A stretch of DNA of 64,000 bases from contig NZ_KQ033919.1 in assembly GCF_000969825.1 (NCBI RefSeq), forward strand, positions 2,283,088 to 2,347,087. Reading direction: 5' to 3'. Numbering within the stretch: position 1 is the first letter of the stretch; each line of letters begins with the position of its first letter. Below are positions 1-8,630 of this stretch, piece after piece. The stretch comes from Parabacteroides gordonii MS-1 = DSM 23371 (lineage in GTDB: Bacteria > Bacteroidota > Bacteroidia > Bacteroidales > Tannerellaceae). A model generated the notes under the pieces. It had not been told where the DNA came from and searched no databases. It worked only from the letters and a program-made list of their open reading frames with translations. The translations under genes were made by a program, and so were the position numbers.

Positions 1-497
1 GTTTAGGCGAAGTTTATCTTAATTATGCGGAAGCTTTAAATGAACAAGGCAATATCAACGGGGCTTGTGAACAACTAAAAATAATCCGTCAGAGAGCTGG
101 CATATTGAATCCGGAAGTACCGGCAAAAAACAAAGCCAGTAAAGAAGCACTTCGCAAATTCATCCAGAACGAACGTTATATCGAGTTATGCTTCGAGCAG
201 AAGCGATACTGGGATTTACGGAGATGGAAAATAGCGACAAACCATCTCGGAGGACAAAAATTCTCCGGCATGAAAATATATCTGAACTTGTTGAATAATT
301 CAGATATCATATCTTCTGAACAATACAAAAAAGCATCTTTCACCGAACAACTGGATATGCTAAGAAAAAGCTGGACATACGAACGTTATACAGTGGACGA
401 AGCGCCCTATGTTTTTGATGAGAAAATGTATTTTATGCCTATCCCACGAAACGATATGGAAACAAATCCGAATCTGGAACAAAACAATGGTTGGTAA
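1..497 (+). CDS. SusD/RagB family glycan-binding lipoprotein, C-terminal part
   Basis: Partial gene running in from the left edge; the reading frame is open from base 3 to the stop at 495-497. It is the C-terminal part of a SusD-like surface lipoprotein, which binds glycan and caps a SusC porin in the outer membrane. Visible family signatures are LGEVYLNYAEALNE near the start, the ERYIELCFEQKRYWDLRRW block in the middle, and the terminal FMPIPRNDMETNPNLEQN, which matches the usual SusD ending. The N-terminus, lipobox and TPR part lie outside the window. It is followed 26 bp later by a DUF1735 lipoprotein, a common neighbour in such loci. An internal TTG at 105 is not a real start because coding similarity continues upstream of it. 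Confidence 0.93.
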   Translation, partial: LGEVYLNYAEALNEQGNINGACEQLKIIRQRAGILNPEVPAKNKASKEALRKFIQNERYIELCFEQKRYWDLRRWKIATNHLGGQKFSGMKIYLNLLNNSDIISSEQYKKASFTEQLDMLRKSWTYERYTVDEAPYVFDEKMYFMPIPRNDMETNPNLEQNNGW

Positions 498-523
498 TCG
501 ATTTGACAGAATAATAAAACTAA

Positions 524-988
524 ATGACGATGAAACATTTTATATATACTATATTTGTATGCCTGTTTGTATTAACGGGTTGTGACAATGAAGAGCCTGG
601 TTACGGATATAAAGATCCGGTCGTATATTTCTCTAGAGCAGGCATTCTGGAAACAAAGATCACCGGCAGTGAAATACCGGTATCCGTTTATTGCAGCGGG
701 AATCCGGATCGGGGATCGGTAACAGCATCTGCAGCAGTAGAGAGATCTCTATACGACTCTTTTACGGGGAAATCGGAATATCAATTAGTTCCGGAAGGCT
801 TCTATACCGCCTCTTCGTGGACAGTCGATATACCTAAAAAAGAACAAATAGGAATATTCAATATCCCTATACAGGCTTCTGTCTTAGGTAAAGGGAAATA
901 TGTATTGCCATTGAAGCTTACGGACTCGTCTCCTTTCGAACTGCTGAAAGATAAAGACATATTATACCTTACATTCGTAATAGAATAG
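524..988 (+). CDS. DUF1735 domain lipoprotein
   Basis: A 154-residue secreted lipoprotein. The N-terminus has a hydrophobic stretch ending in the lipobox LTGC (Cys about residue 20), so the protein should be anchored to the outer membrane or cell surface. The remainder resembles the DUF1735 (BT_3987-like) N-terminal beta-sandwich found at the front of many Bacteroidetes endo-glycosidases and surface glycan-binding proteins; here it stands alone. It lies just after a susD and before a putative glycosidase, so a role in glycan binding at the surface is inferred. Start could be 524 or the Met two codons later (530). A strong hairpin terminator follows. Exact function unknown. Confidence 0.75.
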   Translation: MTMKHFIYTIFVCLFVLTGCDNEEPGYGYKDPVVYFSRAGILETKITGSEIPVSVYCSGNPDRGSVTASAAVERSLYDSFTGKSEYQLVPEGFYTASSWTVDIPKKEQIGIFNIPIQASVLGKGKYVLPLKLTDSSPFELLKDKDILYLTFVIE

Positions 989-999
989 GAAATACCAAG

Positions 1000-1035
1000 A
1001 ATTACCTGCCTTACTTTAAGACAGGTAATTTTTTT
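1000..1035 (+). terminator. Rho-independent terminator after the DUF1735 gene
   Basis: Perfect 9-bp inverted repeat AATTACCTG (1000-1008) / CAGGTAATT (1022-1030) with a short inner CTTA/TAAG pairing, followed by a run of T to 1035. It ends the upstream susD-DUF1735 unit, so the next gene probably has its own promoter or receives only read-through. Confidence 0.8.
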
Positions 1036-1088
1036 ATATGAAAATACTAAATCTCATAATCAAAGGCAACACCTTAAAACTCAATATC

Positions 1089-3125
1089 ATGAAGACAAAA
1101 TTATTTCTTTTCTTATCTATCTTCGTCCTGTCCTCGACAGAAATAAATCTTTCTGCCCAAACTCCCTCAACGATCGGCCCTTCCGAAAATTCAGGGAAAA
1201 CATTAAGAAGGAGCGAAAGCTTCCTGGGATTTCATTTTGATTTTCATGCAGGTATGGATTGTCATGAAATTGGTAAAAGGCTCACAGAAGGAATGATCGA
1301 CTCCCTGCTTATCCTCACTAAGCCTGATTACATACAGGTTGATTGCAAAGGCCATGCCGGTTATTCCAGTTACCCGACCCAGATAGGTAATCAGGCTCCC
1401 GGTTTTGAAAAAGATATTCTGGATATATTCCGGAAAGTAACCCGAAAACATCATGTAGCCTTATATGTGCATTATTCCGGTGTGTGGGATACCCGTGCCA
1501 TGCAATTACACCCCGAATGGGCCATTGTTCATCAGGATGGTTCTTACGACCGCGACAAAGCAGCTTATTTCGGCCCCTATTCTGATAAGCTCCTGATCCC
1601 ACAACTAAAAGAAATAGCGGCCAAAGATATTGACGGAGCATGGATAGACGGCGATTGCTGGAGTGCCATACCCGATTACTCACGGTATATGCAACAATTC
1701 TATACCACTGAAACCGGCAAAAAAGCAATGCCTAAAAAGGGAGAAGAAGGGTATGAGGAGTTTCTGGAACTAAACCGGAAAGCCTTCCGCATATATATGA
1801 AAAAATATATCGATGCCATACATCAGGCTTACCCCGAATTTCAGATAACAAGTAACTGGTCATACTCATCCATGATGCCCGAAAAGATTGATACTCCCGT
1901 AGATTTTCTCTCCGGTGATGTAGCTGGCAGGAATGGGGTATACAGTGCAGCCTGGGAAGCCCGTTGTCTGGCTTTACAAGGAAAGCCCTGGGATTTAATG
2001 TCATGGGGATTTAACTACAATCAGGGGTTGCCTTCTTCCAAATCACTGGTTATGTTACAGCAGGAAGCAGCAGAAGTGATCGCCATGGGCGGAGGTTTTC
2101 AAACTTATTATCAACAAAACAGGGATGGTTCATTAAAAACAATCTATTTTGATCAAATGGCAGAACTGGCCTCCTGGTGTCGTGACAGACAAACATTTTG
2201 TCATCATAGCAAACCTATACCACAAATAGCCTTATGGTATTCCACACATGCTTGGAAAAAAGCTCAATCAAGCTTATATACCAGCGAACAGAGTTGGCGG
2301 ATGGCAGAAACATTAAATATGTTACTGGATGGCCGACAGACTGTCGAAGTACTAATGGATCATTACCTGAAAGAGCATATAAACGAATATCCGTTAGTTG
2401 TTTTACCAGAATGGGCAGAGATCGGTACGGAGATGAAAAAGATCGTCCTTCAATATGTTGAGAATGGAGGAAACCTGCTTATTTCAGGGGTTGAGGCAAG
2501 CCAGGCTTTCGCAAATGAAATAAAAGTCGAATTGACAGAGTATCCGCAAAACAGCAATGTATTCCTATTTGCAGATAATGAATCAGCGGCATTGAATACT
2601 CGGTGGCAAAAAGTTATTCCTTCAAAAGAGGTCGTTTCTTTCGGCGTTATCAAAACATGTGATGATCCGAACTATGGTAATGAATCTTATCCGGTAGCTA
2701 CCATAGCTCCTTATGGAAAAGGGAAAATAGCTGCAATATACTGTGATCTGGCTGAACCTTATCGCTCAAATCGTTCCTCGAATGTCGCTGCGATCTTCAA
2801 TTCTTTAGTAAGAACCTTACATCCGGAAGCATTAGCAACCCTAGAAGGCAATGGCCGTATGCACCTTGTATTAGCTCAAAAAGAGGATAACTGGATTGTC
2901 AACATCATTAATATCGACGGAGAACATAACAACAGCCAGGTCTCGGTCTACGATACGGTTCTACCAACAGGCTCCGTCGAGTTAGTAATGAATACAAACA
3001 GAATTATAAAAAAGGCAGTCCTTCAGCCGGAAGGAAAAAGACTATCCATAAAAAAAGAAAAGGGAAAATACATTATTCCCGTTCCGCCTGTCGCCATTCA
3101 TAGCATAGTGGAACTATCCTTCTAA
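1089..3125 (+). CDS. Putative glycoside hydrolase, GHL6/GH151-like
   Basis: About 678 residues from the preferred ATG at 1089; the frame is open from an ATG at 1038, but 1089 begins directly with a signal peptide (MKTKLFLFLSIFVLSS, cleavage near LSAQ). The N-terminal half looks like a TIM-barrel of the hypothetical glycosyl hydrolase 6 type: KPDYIQVDCKGHAGYSSYPT, then VALYVHYSGVWD and IDGAWIDGDCW, where the D-G-D is a likely active-site region. The second half (about 400-560) has VVLPEWAEIG and YVENGGNLLISG, typical of the beta-galactosidase trimerisation/GATase-like domain. This domain order is that of GH151 alpha-L-fucosidase relatives, but I cannot confirm substrate. Periplasmic or surface location. 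A terminator follows at 3150. Confidence 0.65.
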   Translation: MKTKLFLFLSIFVLSSTEINLSAQTPSTIGPSENSGKTLRRSESFLGFHFDFHAGMDCHEIGKRLTEGMIDSLLILTKPDYIQVDCKGHAGYSSYPTQIGNQAPGFEKDILDIFRKVTRKHHVALYVHYSGVWDTRAMQLHPEWAIVHQDGSYDRDKAAYFGPYSDKLLIPQLKEIAAKDIDGAWIDGDCWSAIPDYSRYMQQFYTTETGKKAMPKKGEEGYEEFLELNRKAFRIYMKKYIDAIHQAYPEFQITSNWSYSSMMPEKIDTPVDFLSGDVAGRNGVYSAAWEARCLALQGKPWDLMSWGFNYNQGLPSSKSLVMLQQEAAEVIAMGGGFQTYYQQNRDGSLKTIYFDQMAELASWCRDRQTFCHHSKPIPQIALWYSTHAWKKAQSSLYTSEQSWRMAETLNMLLDGRQTVEVLMDHYLKEHINEYPLVVLPEWAEIGTEMKKIVLQYVENGGNLLISGVEASQAFANEIKVELTEYPQNSNVFLFADNESAALNTRWQKVIPSKEVVSFGVIKTCDDPNYGNESYPVATIAPYGKGKIAAIYCDLAEPYRSNRSSNVAAIFNSLVRTLHPEALATLEGNGRMHLVLAQKEDNWIVNIINIDGEHNNSQVSVYDTVLPTGSVELVMNTNRIIKKAVLQPEGKRLSIKKEKGKYIIPVPPVAIHSIVELSF

Positions 3126-3149
3126 ATAAAAAATTATTATTAATCTTTA

Positions 3150-3190
3150 TCGGGTTCATACTGATCTGTAATAAGTATGAACCCGATATT
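3150..3190 (+). terminator. Terminator hairpin after the GH151-like gene
   Basis: Perfect 11-bp inverted repeat TCGGGTTCATA (3150-3160) / TATGAACCCGA (3176-3186) followed by TATTTT. It separates the first glycan locus from the second. Confidence 0.75.
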
Positions 3191-3208
3191 TTCAACTATC
3201 ATTTTGAC

Positions 3209-3270
3209 ATTAGTATAGCGACTAATTGGGATTAATATAGCGGGTAAATGAAATTAGTATTGCGACTAAT
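3209..3270. repeat. Tandem palindrome array A (3 units, 22-bp period)
   Basis: Three 18-bp units start at 3209, 3231 and 3253, an exact 22-bp period with 4-bp linkers (TGGG, TGAA). Units 1 and 3 are ATTAGTATAGCGACTAAT and ATTAGTATTGCGACTAAT, each with perfect 6-bp arms ATTAGT/ACTAAT around 6 bp; unit 2 is degenerate in its right arm. The array lies between the terminator of the preceding gene and the putative invertible promoter of the ECF sigma gene. Function unknown; one of five arrays with the same geometry in this window. Confidence 0.75.
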
Positions 3271-3364
3271 ATTTTTTAACATATCATATAGACAGGTACA
3301 AAACAAATTATCTATCAAATTGTCTTTTCGGTAAATTGAAATAATCAGATGAGAAATAGACATA

Positions 3365-3552
3365 GTTCTAGAAGAACTATTGTATTTTATTCAGTGCAAA
3401 TATAATCTATTTATAGTATAAGTGGTTAATATTGTGCACTAAATCCGAGAATAGAAAAAAATGAATATATAGCAGAATAATTCTACTAAAATACCTATAT
3501 AACAGACAATCAATATAATGCCGTATCGCTTAAGATTGAGTTCTTCTAGAAC
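3365..3552. promoter_or_regulatory. Candidate invertible promoter upstream of the ECF sigma gene
   Basis: A 14-bp sequence GTTCTAGAAGAACT at 3365-3378 recurs in perfect inverted orientation at 3539-3552, enclosing 160 bp of AT-rich DNA. On the minus strand the enclosed DNA holds TATATTTG (3404 to 3397), a good match to the Bacteroidetes -7 element TAnnTTTG; no such element is seen on the plus strand. As drawn, the promoter points away from the sigma gene that starts at 3564. Inversion would put TATATTTG at about 3513-3520 facing it, with a leader of about 40 bases. The -33 box is weak. Each 14-mer is itself nearly palindromic, so a pair of operator sites is an alternative. The rest of 3126-3563 holds only the terminator and array A. 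Confidence 0.45.
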
Positions 3553-3563
3553 AAAGTTAACTT

Positions 3564-4142
3564 ATGGCAACAGAAGCATTGACTGATCAAAAAGAAAATA
3601 TCAAATTTGAAGATATTTATCTTTCTTACTTCTCCAAAATGAAGTACTTTGCCCTGGAGTATGTTATACGAGAAGAAGATGCAGAAAATATCGTTCAGGA
3701 TGTATTCACCGAACTTTGGGAAAAGAAGGAAATGCTCTCTATGCACATAAACCTGGTTGCATATCTATTCACTACAGTCAAGAATAGATGCTTAAACCAC
3801 TTACGCCACAAAACAATCGTTCAGGAAACAGCCACTCTGATACAAGAAGAATATCTTATCACGCTACGAATGAACCTGAACTCATTAGAGGCATTCGATC
3901 AAAATTTATTCTCTGATCAGGATATTGAGAAACTAATAACGCGTGCGCTCGATACCTTATCTCCCAAATGCAGAGAAATATTTGTTATGAGCAAAATAGA
4001 AGGGAAAAAGCAGAAACAAATAGCTGCGGAATTGAATATATCAATCAATACCGTTGAAACTCAGATAGGTATAGCCTATAAAAAATTAAGAACAGAACTA
4101 AAAGAGCACCTTCTCTTATTCATATTTTTCTTCTATCTTTAA
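3564..4142 (+). CDS. ECF-type RNA polymerase sigma factor of the glycan locus
   Basis: 192 residues, normal length for a SusC-associated ECF sigma factor. Region 2 is seen in EEDAENIVQDVFTELWEKK (about residues 35-55), which contacts core polymerase and the -10 element. Region 4 is a helix-turn-helix in QKQIAAELNISINTVETQIG (about 150-172), reading the -35 element. The Phe-rich C-terminal tail (LLLFIFFFYL) is unusual but short. It is followed 76 bp later by a FecR-type anti-sigma factor and then by susC, so the expected circuit is that the SusC STN domain signals glycan arrival through FecR to release this sigma. Its own expression may be gated by the candidate invertible segment just upstream. 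Confidence 0.92.
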   Translation: MATEALTDQKENIKFEDIYLSYFSKMKYFALEYVIREEDAENIVQDVFTELWEKKEMLSMHINLVAYLFTTVKNRCLNHLRHKTIVQETATLIQEEYLITLRMNLNSLEAFDQNLFSDQDIEKLITRALDTLSPKCREIFVMSKIEGKKQKQIAAELNISINTVETQIGIAYKKLRTELKEHLLLFIFFFYL

Positions 4143-4218
4143 AAAATACAGAAAAACAGGGTTCGTCCTTTAGCGGATTTTTTCGGCATAGGTGTTTACA
4201 TTATAACAAGCCGATCAT

Positions 4219-5193
4219 ATGGACGAACAAATAAGAAAATATTTCCAGGGAGAACTTGACGCAACCGAAAGGTTGAAATTGCTAAGACAAGTTGAATCCG
4301 ACGATAAATTGAAAGAACAATTTATCGAGTATAAAAATATGTATGCTTTATTATCCCTCTCTAACGAGGTAAATGATAAAAAAGCAAATCAGGACGGATA
4401 TATTCGCTTCAATACTAAAATCAAAACGAGAAAAATTAGACGACTATTATTAAAAGCAGCAAGTTGTGCCGCTATCGCAATATTATTAATAGTATCAACC
4501 TATTGGGTTACCGTCAATCATCAGTCAACCATGTCTTCAGCTATTGCAGACAACAGACTATATGTACCTGCCGGTCAGCGGGTCAAATTAACATTGCAAG
4601 ATGGGACAGATGTATGGTTAAATGCACAGACCACATTAGTCTATCCGGCCGTCTTCTCTGATAAAGAGAGACGGGTATCCGTTGAAGGAGAGGCATTTTT
4701 CGATGTTGCCAAAAATGCGGACAAACCTTTTATCGTTTCTTCACGAGGAATAGATATGAAAGTATTAGGTACTAAATTCAATGTACACAGCTATCCCGGA
4801 GAAAAAGATATTCAGACGAGTTTGATAGAAGGTTCCTTACATGTCTATTTTTCACGGCCGGATAAGAAGGGTGTTATTCTAAAACCGAATGAACAGGTAA
4901 CAATAAAGAATGGAACCATGAAAGTCGGTTCTATCCCACATTACGATCACTTTTTATGGAGAGATGGCATCTACAGCTTTGAGAACGAGCTACTTTTTGA
5001 TATTCTTAAAAAGTTGGAACTCTACTACGACGTAAAAATAGAGGTGAAAGATCCTTCCATATTCAAATGGGAATACACCGGAAAATTCCGTCAACGTGAC
5101 GGAATCGATGAAATTCTCCGTATGATCCAAAGGATACACAAATTTAACATCGAGAAAAACGAAAAAAACAATATTATCACTTTAAGTAAATAA
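4219..5193 (+). CDS. FecR family anti-sigma factor
   Basis: 324 residues. The N-terminal 75 residues form the cytoplasmic anti-sigma part (starting MDEQIRKYFQGELDATE), a single membrane helix follows at about 78-98 (CAAIAILLIVSTYWVTV), then a periplasmic FecR domain (RLYVPAGQRVKLTLQDGT, then VSVEGEAFFDVAKNADKPF) and a C-terminal DUF4974 secretin/STN-like domain (LLFDILKKLELYYDVKIE). It should hold the upstream ECF sigma inactive at the inner membrane until the STN domain of the SusC receptor engages it. It lies between sigma and susC, the usual order. Length and domain order are normal for the family. Confidence 0.93.
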   Translation: MDEQIRKYFQGELDATERLKLLRQVESDDKLKEQFIEYKNMYALLSLSNEVNDKKANQDGYIRFNTKIKTRKIRRLLLKAASCAAIAILLIVSTYWVTVNHQSTMSSAIADNRLYVPAGQRVKLTLQDGTDVWLNAQTTLVYPAVFSDKERRVSVEGEAFFDVAKNADKPFIVSSRGIDMKVLGTKFNVHSYPGEKDIQTSLIEGSLHVYFSRPDKKGVILKPNEQVTIKNGTMKVGSIPHYDHFLWRDGIYSFENELLFDILKKLELYYDVKIEVKDPSIFKWEYTGKFRQRDGIDEILRMIQRIHKFNIEKNEKNNIITLSK

Positions 5194-5244
5194 AATGTAT
5201 AACCCCTAAATAGTAATGCCTATGATAAAATCCATGTAAGAAAA

Positions 5245-5274
5245 TAACGGCAGATGCTGTAACATCCGCCGTTA
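5245..5274 (+). other. Hairpin in the susC leader
   Basis: TAACGGC (5245-5251) and GCCGTTA (5268-5274) with inner GATG/CATC pairing around a six-base loop form an 11-bp stem with one mismatch. There is no T run, so it is more likely an mRNA structure or processing/attenuation site between fecR and susC than a full terminator. Confidence 0.4.
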
Positions 5275-5333
5275 ATAAACTAAGTAAACATCAAGTAGTT
5301 AATTTTAATATTCACCTAATATTCAGCAAAGAT

Positions 5334-8300
5334 ATGAAAAGAAAAGCTTTGTTACCACTCTTTACTGTAGATCATAAACACATTAAAGAATATTACAGAA
5401 TCATGAAAATATCACTGTTTATACTTTTCGCCTGTGTGTTTCAAATGGTCGCTGTCAATTCAGAGGCACAAAATACCATTATAAAACTTGAAACAGACGT
5501 ACTTTCCATCGGTCAGCTTATCAGCCAAATAGAAAAGCAAACAGATTATCTGGTTGTATTCAGGAACCGGGAAGTTGATACTGAACGTGCAATTACCGTA
5601 CACAAAAAGTCCGGTAAAATAATCTCTTATCTGGATGAAGCTTTTAAAGGAACCGACATCTCCTACGAGCTCGATAATAAGTACATTTTATTATTAAAGA
5701 ACAAGAGTACAGACAAATCGGAACTCATCAATCAGCAAACCCGAAAAATAACGGGTACGGTTACTGACTCCAATGGAGAACCCATTATCGGTGCTAATGT
5801 CGTTATAAAAGGTACCACAACAGGTACTGTCACCGATTTTAACGGGAAATACACATTGGAAGTACCACAAAGTGCCGTTTTACAAATTTCCTACATCGGT
5901 TATTTGACAAAAGAGTTTGCTATCAATAATAACAAATCGGCAGACATTAGTTTGATAGAAGATATGCAAAGCATTGATGAGGTAGTAGTAGTAGGTTACG
6001 GTACACAGAAAAAAGGAGAAGTTGCCAGTTCTATTTCCACAATCAAGTCTGATAACTTTGTTAAAACTCCAACGACAGATGCTGCCCAATTAATTAAAGG
6101 CCAGGTTCCCGGTTTAAGCATTATCATGCCGGATGCCAACCCAACATCGACTTCACAAATCTCACTGCGTGGTATCACGACCTTAAAAGCCAGTGCCAGC
6201 CCGCTAGTATTGATCGATGGTATCCCGGGGGATCTGAATTCGGTATCTCCCGATGATATAGAACAGATCGATGTATTAAAAGACGGATCGGCTGCAGCTA
6301 TCTACGGAACACGCGGTACAAACGGTGTTATTTTGATCACCACCAAGAATGCAAATGGAGAAATGCCGACAGAGGTAGATGTTAATGCGTACATTTCAAC
6401 TCAGCAGATAACAAAGACCCTTCCGTTTATGAACGCGGAAGAATATCGCCAGCGCGTTAAGGAAGGATGGCCGGGCGGTCAGGATGACGGTGCTTCTGTC
6501 GACTGGTTGGATGAAATTACCCGAACTCCCCTTACACAGATTTATAATATCAATCTACGTGGTGGCAGCCGTACGACAAATTATGTTGCCAGTTTCGAAT
6601 ACAGAGGGCTGAACGGTTTAATTAAGCGGACAAACAACCAGATGTTCTATCCGCGTATTGAAGTAACACACCGGATGTTTAACAACAAACTAAAACTGAA
6701 TGCCAGTTTAAGTGGATATAAACAGACTTATTTTTCCGGTTCAGATGGTGGCAGTTATAACAGTGAAGTATATAGAAATGCGTTGATATATAATCCTACT
6801 ACACCTGTATATGATAAGGAAGGCAATTATTCCGAAAGTTCTAAAAATGAATATTACAACCCTGTTTCACTATTAAATGAAGTAGAAGGTGAAAACCAGG
6901 CCACAAACTTAAAAATGTTTGCCAATGTGACTTATTCCCCGATCGAAGGATTAGATATCAAATATCTGTTTTCTTCAAACACTTATAATCAAACCAGAGG
7001 ATATTATGAGACTCAAAAACATAAATCCAGCTGGCGGGATGGTAAAAACGGGTATGCTTCACGTGGTGCAACACGGAGTACGGAAGATTTGTCGGAATTA
7101 ACCGCTCAATGGAGAAAAACATTGTGGGAAGATCATTCATTCACCTTGCTAGCGGGCTATAGTTGGCAGAAGACAAATTATCAGAATTTCTATATGCAGA
7201 ACTTCAACTTCCCTTCTGACGATTATACATACAACAATATGGGGACAGGCCAGGCTTTAAAAGATGGACGAGGAACTGAGTACTCAGAGGCTAATGAAAG
7301 TAAACTGATCGGTTATTTCGGTCGTTTGAACTATAGCTACAAAGGTAAATATATGTTTGCCGCAAGTATTCGCCATGAAGGTTCTACCAAGTTTGGAGCC
7401 GATCATAAATGGGGTAATTTCCCCTCTGTATCCGCAGCATGGAATATAAAAGGAGAAAACTTCTTAATGGATATAGATGCGCTGTCTATCTTGAAATTAC
7501 GTGCCGGATACGGAGTAACAGGTACAGTGCCGACTGATCCCTACATGTCACTAAACACATTGAACTTTGGTACATATGTTTACTACAACAATGAATGGAT
7601 CAAGACTATCCGACCGGATTCAAATGCCAACCCCGATCTGAGATGGGAAAAGAAGAAAGAGATCAATGTCGGTTTAGACTTCGGCTTCTGGAATGACCGG
7701 ATCACCGGTAATATCGATTATTATAATCGTAAGACAGAAGATCTATTATGGGATTATGACGTTCCTTCCCCGCCTTACTTATTCTCCAATATGGTGGCGA
7801 ATGCCGGTTCAATGAGAAACCAGGGTATAGAAGTTGGCGTCACAGTGATTCCCGTACAGACAAAAGATTTCCAATGGACAACATCCATGAACTATTCTAC
7901 AAATAAAAATGAATTGTTGTCATTGTCAAACGACCAGTTTATTTCAAGTGGTTATTCTGACCAGGGATCAACAGGAGAACCTTTGCAGACAACTACCCAC
8001 CGTATTCAGGAAGGTCAGCCTATCGGTAACTTCTGGGGATATAAGAGTATCGATATCGATGAAAACGGCCATTGGATCATTGAAGGAGCGGACGGTAACC
8101 CCAAGTCAATCTCAGAACAACAGCCTACAGATAAACAAATCATCGGTAACGGCCTTCCCAAGCATTATCTGAACTGGAACAATTCGTTATCATGGAGAAA
8201 CTTCGATTTCAATGTAACGATGCGTGGTGCTTTCGGTTTTGATATTTTGAATATGCCACGCTTGCAGTATGAAGCTCCGGTTATGTTAGCCAGAGGAAAT

Positions 8301-8618
8301 GTCCTGAGTGCCGCTTTCGATAAAAAATTCGGAAAAGTACCTTTGGCAGCCGATCAGGAATTACAGTATGTCAGCTATTATATTGAAAAGGGAAATTACT
8401 GGAAAATCGATAATGTAACCTTAGGATATACTTTTAAGTTTAATTCATGGATCAAGAATCTAAGACTCTATGGAACGATATCCAATCTGGCAACTATCAC
8501 CGGTTATTCCGGTATCGACCCGGAAGTCAGTATCAGTGGACTGAATCCTGGTGTGGATAACAAAAACCGTTATCCGTCTACACGAACCTATACTTTAGGA
8601 GTTTCCGTTAAATTTTAA
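5334..8618 (+). CDS. SusC/RagA family TonB-dependent outer-membrane transporter with STN domain
   Basis: 1094 residues if begun at the ATG at 5334; an ATG at 5403 gives a cleaner signal peptide (MKISLFILFACVFQMVAV, cleavage near SEAQ), so the first 23 residues may not be translated. Domains in order: STN (about 50-125, LSIGQLISQIEKQTDYLVVF), carboxypeptidase-regulatory-like beta domain (about 135-210, ITGTVTDSNGEPIIGANVVI), the DEVVVVGYGTQKKGE TonB-box region, plug with the SusC signature GTRGTNGVILITTK, and a 22-strand barrel ending TRTYTLGVSVKF. It imports oligosaccharides across the outer membrane using TonB energy with the lid protein SusD encoded 12 bp downstream. The STN domain marks it as a transducer for the FecR/ECF pair upstream. 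Confidence 0.96.
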   Translation: MKRKALLPLFTVDHKHIKEYYRIMKISLFILFACVFQMVAVNSEAQNTIIKLETDVLSIGQLISQIEKQTDYLVVFRNREVDTERAITVHKKSGKIISYLDEAFKGTDISYELDNKYILLLKNKSTDKSELINQQTRKITGTVTDSNGEPIIGANVVIKGTTTGTVTDFNGKYTLEVPQSAVLQISYIGYLTKEFAINNNKSADISLIEDMQSIDEVVVVGYGTQKKGEVASSISTIKSDNFVKTPTTDAAQLIKGQVPGLSIIMPDANPTSTSQISLRGITTLKASASPLVLIDGIPGDLNSVSPDDIEQIDVLKDGSAAAIYGTRGTNGVILITTKNANGEMPTEVDVNAYISTQQITKTLPFMNAEEYRQRVKEGWPGGQDDGASVDWLDEITRTPLTQIYNINLRGGSRTTNYVASFEYRGLNGLIKRTNNQMFYPRIEVTHRMFNNKLKLNASLSGYKQTYFSGSDGGSYNSEVYRNALIYNPTTPVYDKEGNYSESSKNEYYNPVSLLNEVEGENQATNLKMFANVTYSPIEGLDIKYLFSSNTYNQTRGYYETQKHKSSWRDGKNGYASRGATRSTEDLSELTAQWRKTLWEDHSFTLLAGYSWQKTNYQNFYMQNFNFPSDDYTYNNMGTGQALKDGRGTEYSEANESKLIGYFGRLNYSYKGKYMFAASIRHEGSTKFGADHKWGNFPSVSAAWNIKGENFLMDIDALSILKLRAGYGVTGTVPTDPYMSLNTLNFGTYVYYNNEWIKTIRPDSNANPDLRWEKKKEINVGLDFGFWNDRITGNIDYYNRKTEDLLWDYDVPSPPYLFSNMVANAGSMRNQGIEVGVTVIPVQTKDFQWTTSMNYSTNKNELLSLSNDQFISSGYSDQGSTGEPLQTTTHRIQEGQPIGNFWGYKSIDIDENGHWIIEGADGNPKSISEQQPTDKQIIGNGLPKHYLNWNNSLSWRNFDFNVTMRGAFGFDILNMPRLQYEAPVMLARGNVLSAAFDKKFGKVPLAADQELQYVSYYIEKGNYWKIDNVTLGYTFKFNSWIKNLRLYGTISNLATITGYSGIDPEVSISGLNPGVDNKNRYPSTRTYTLGVSVKF

Positions 8619-8630
8619 TGCGCAATAAAT

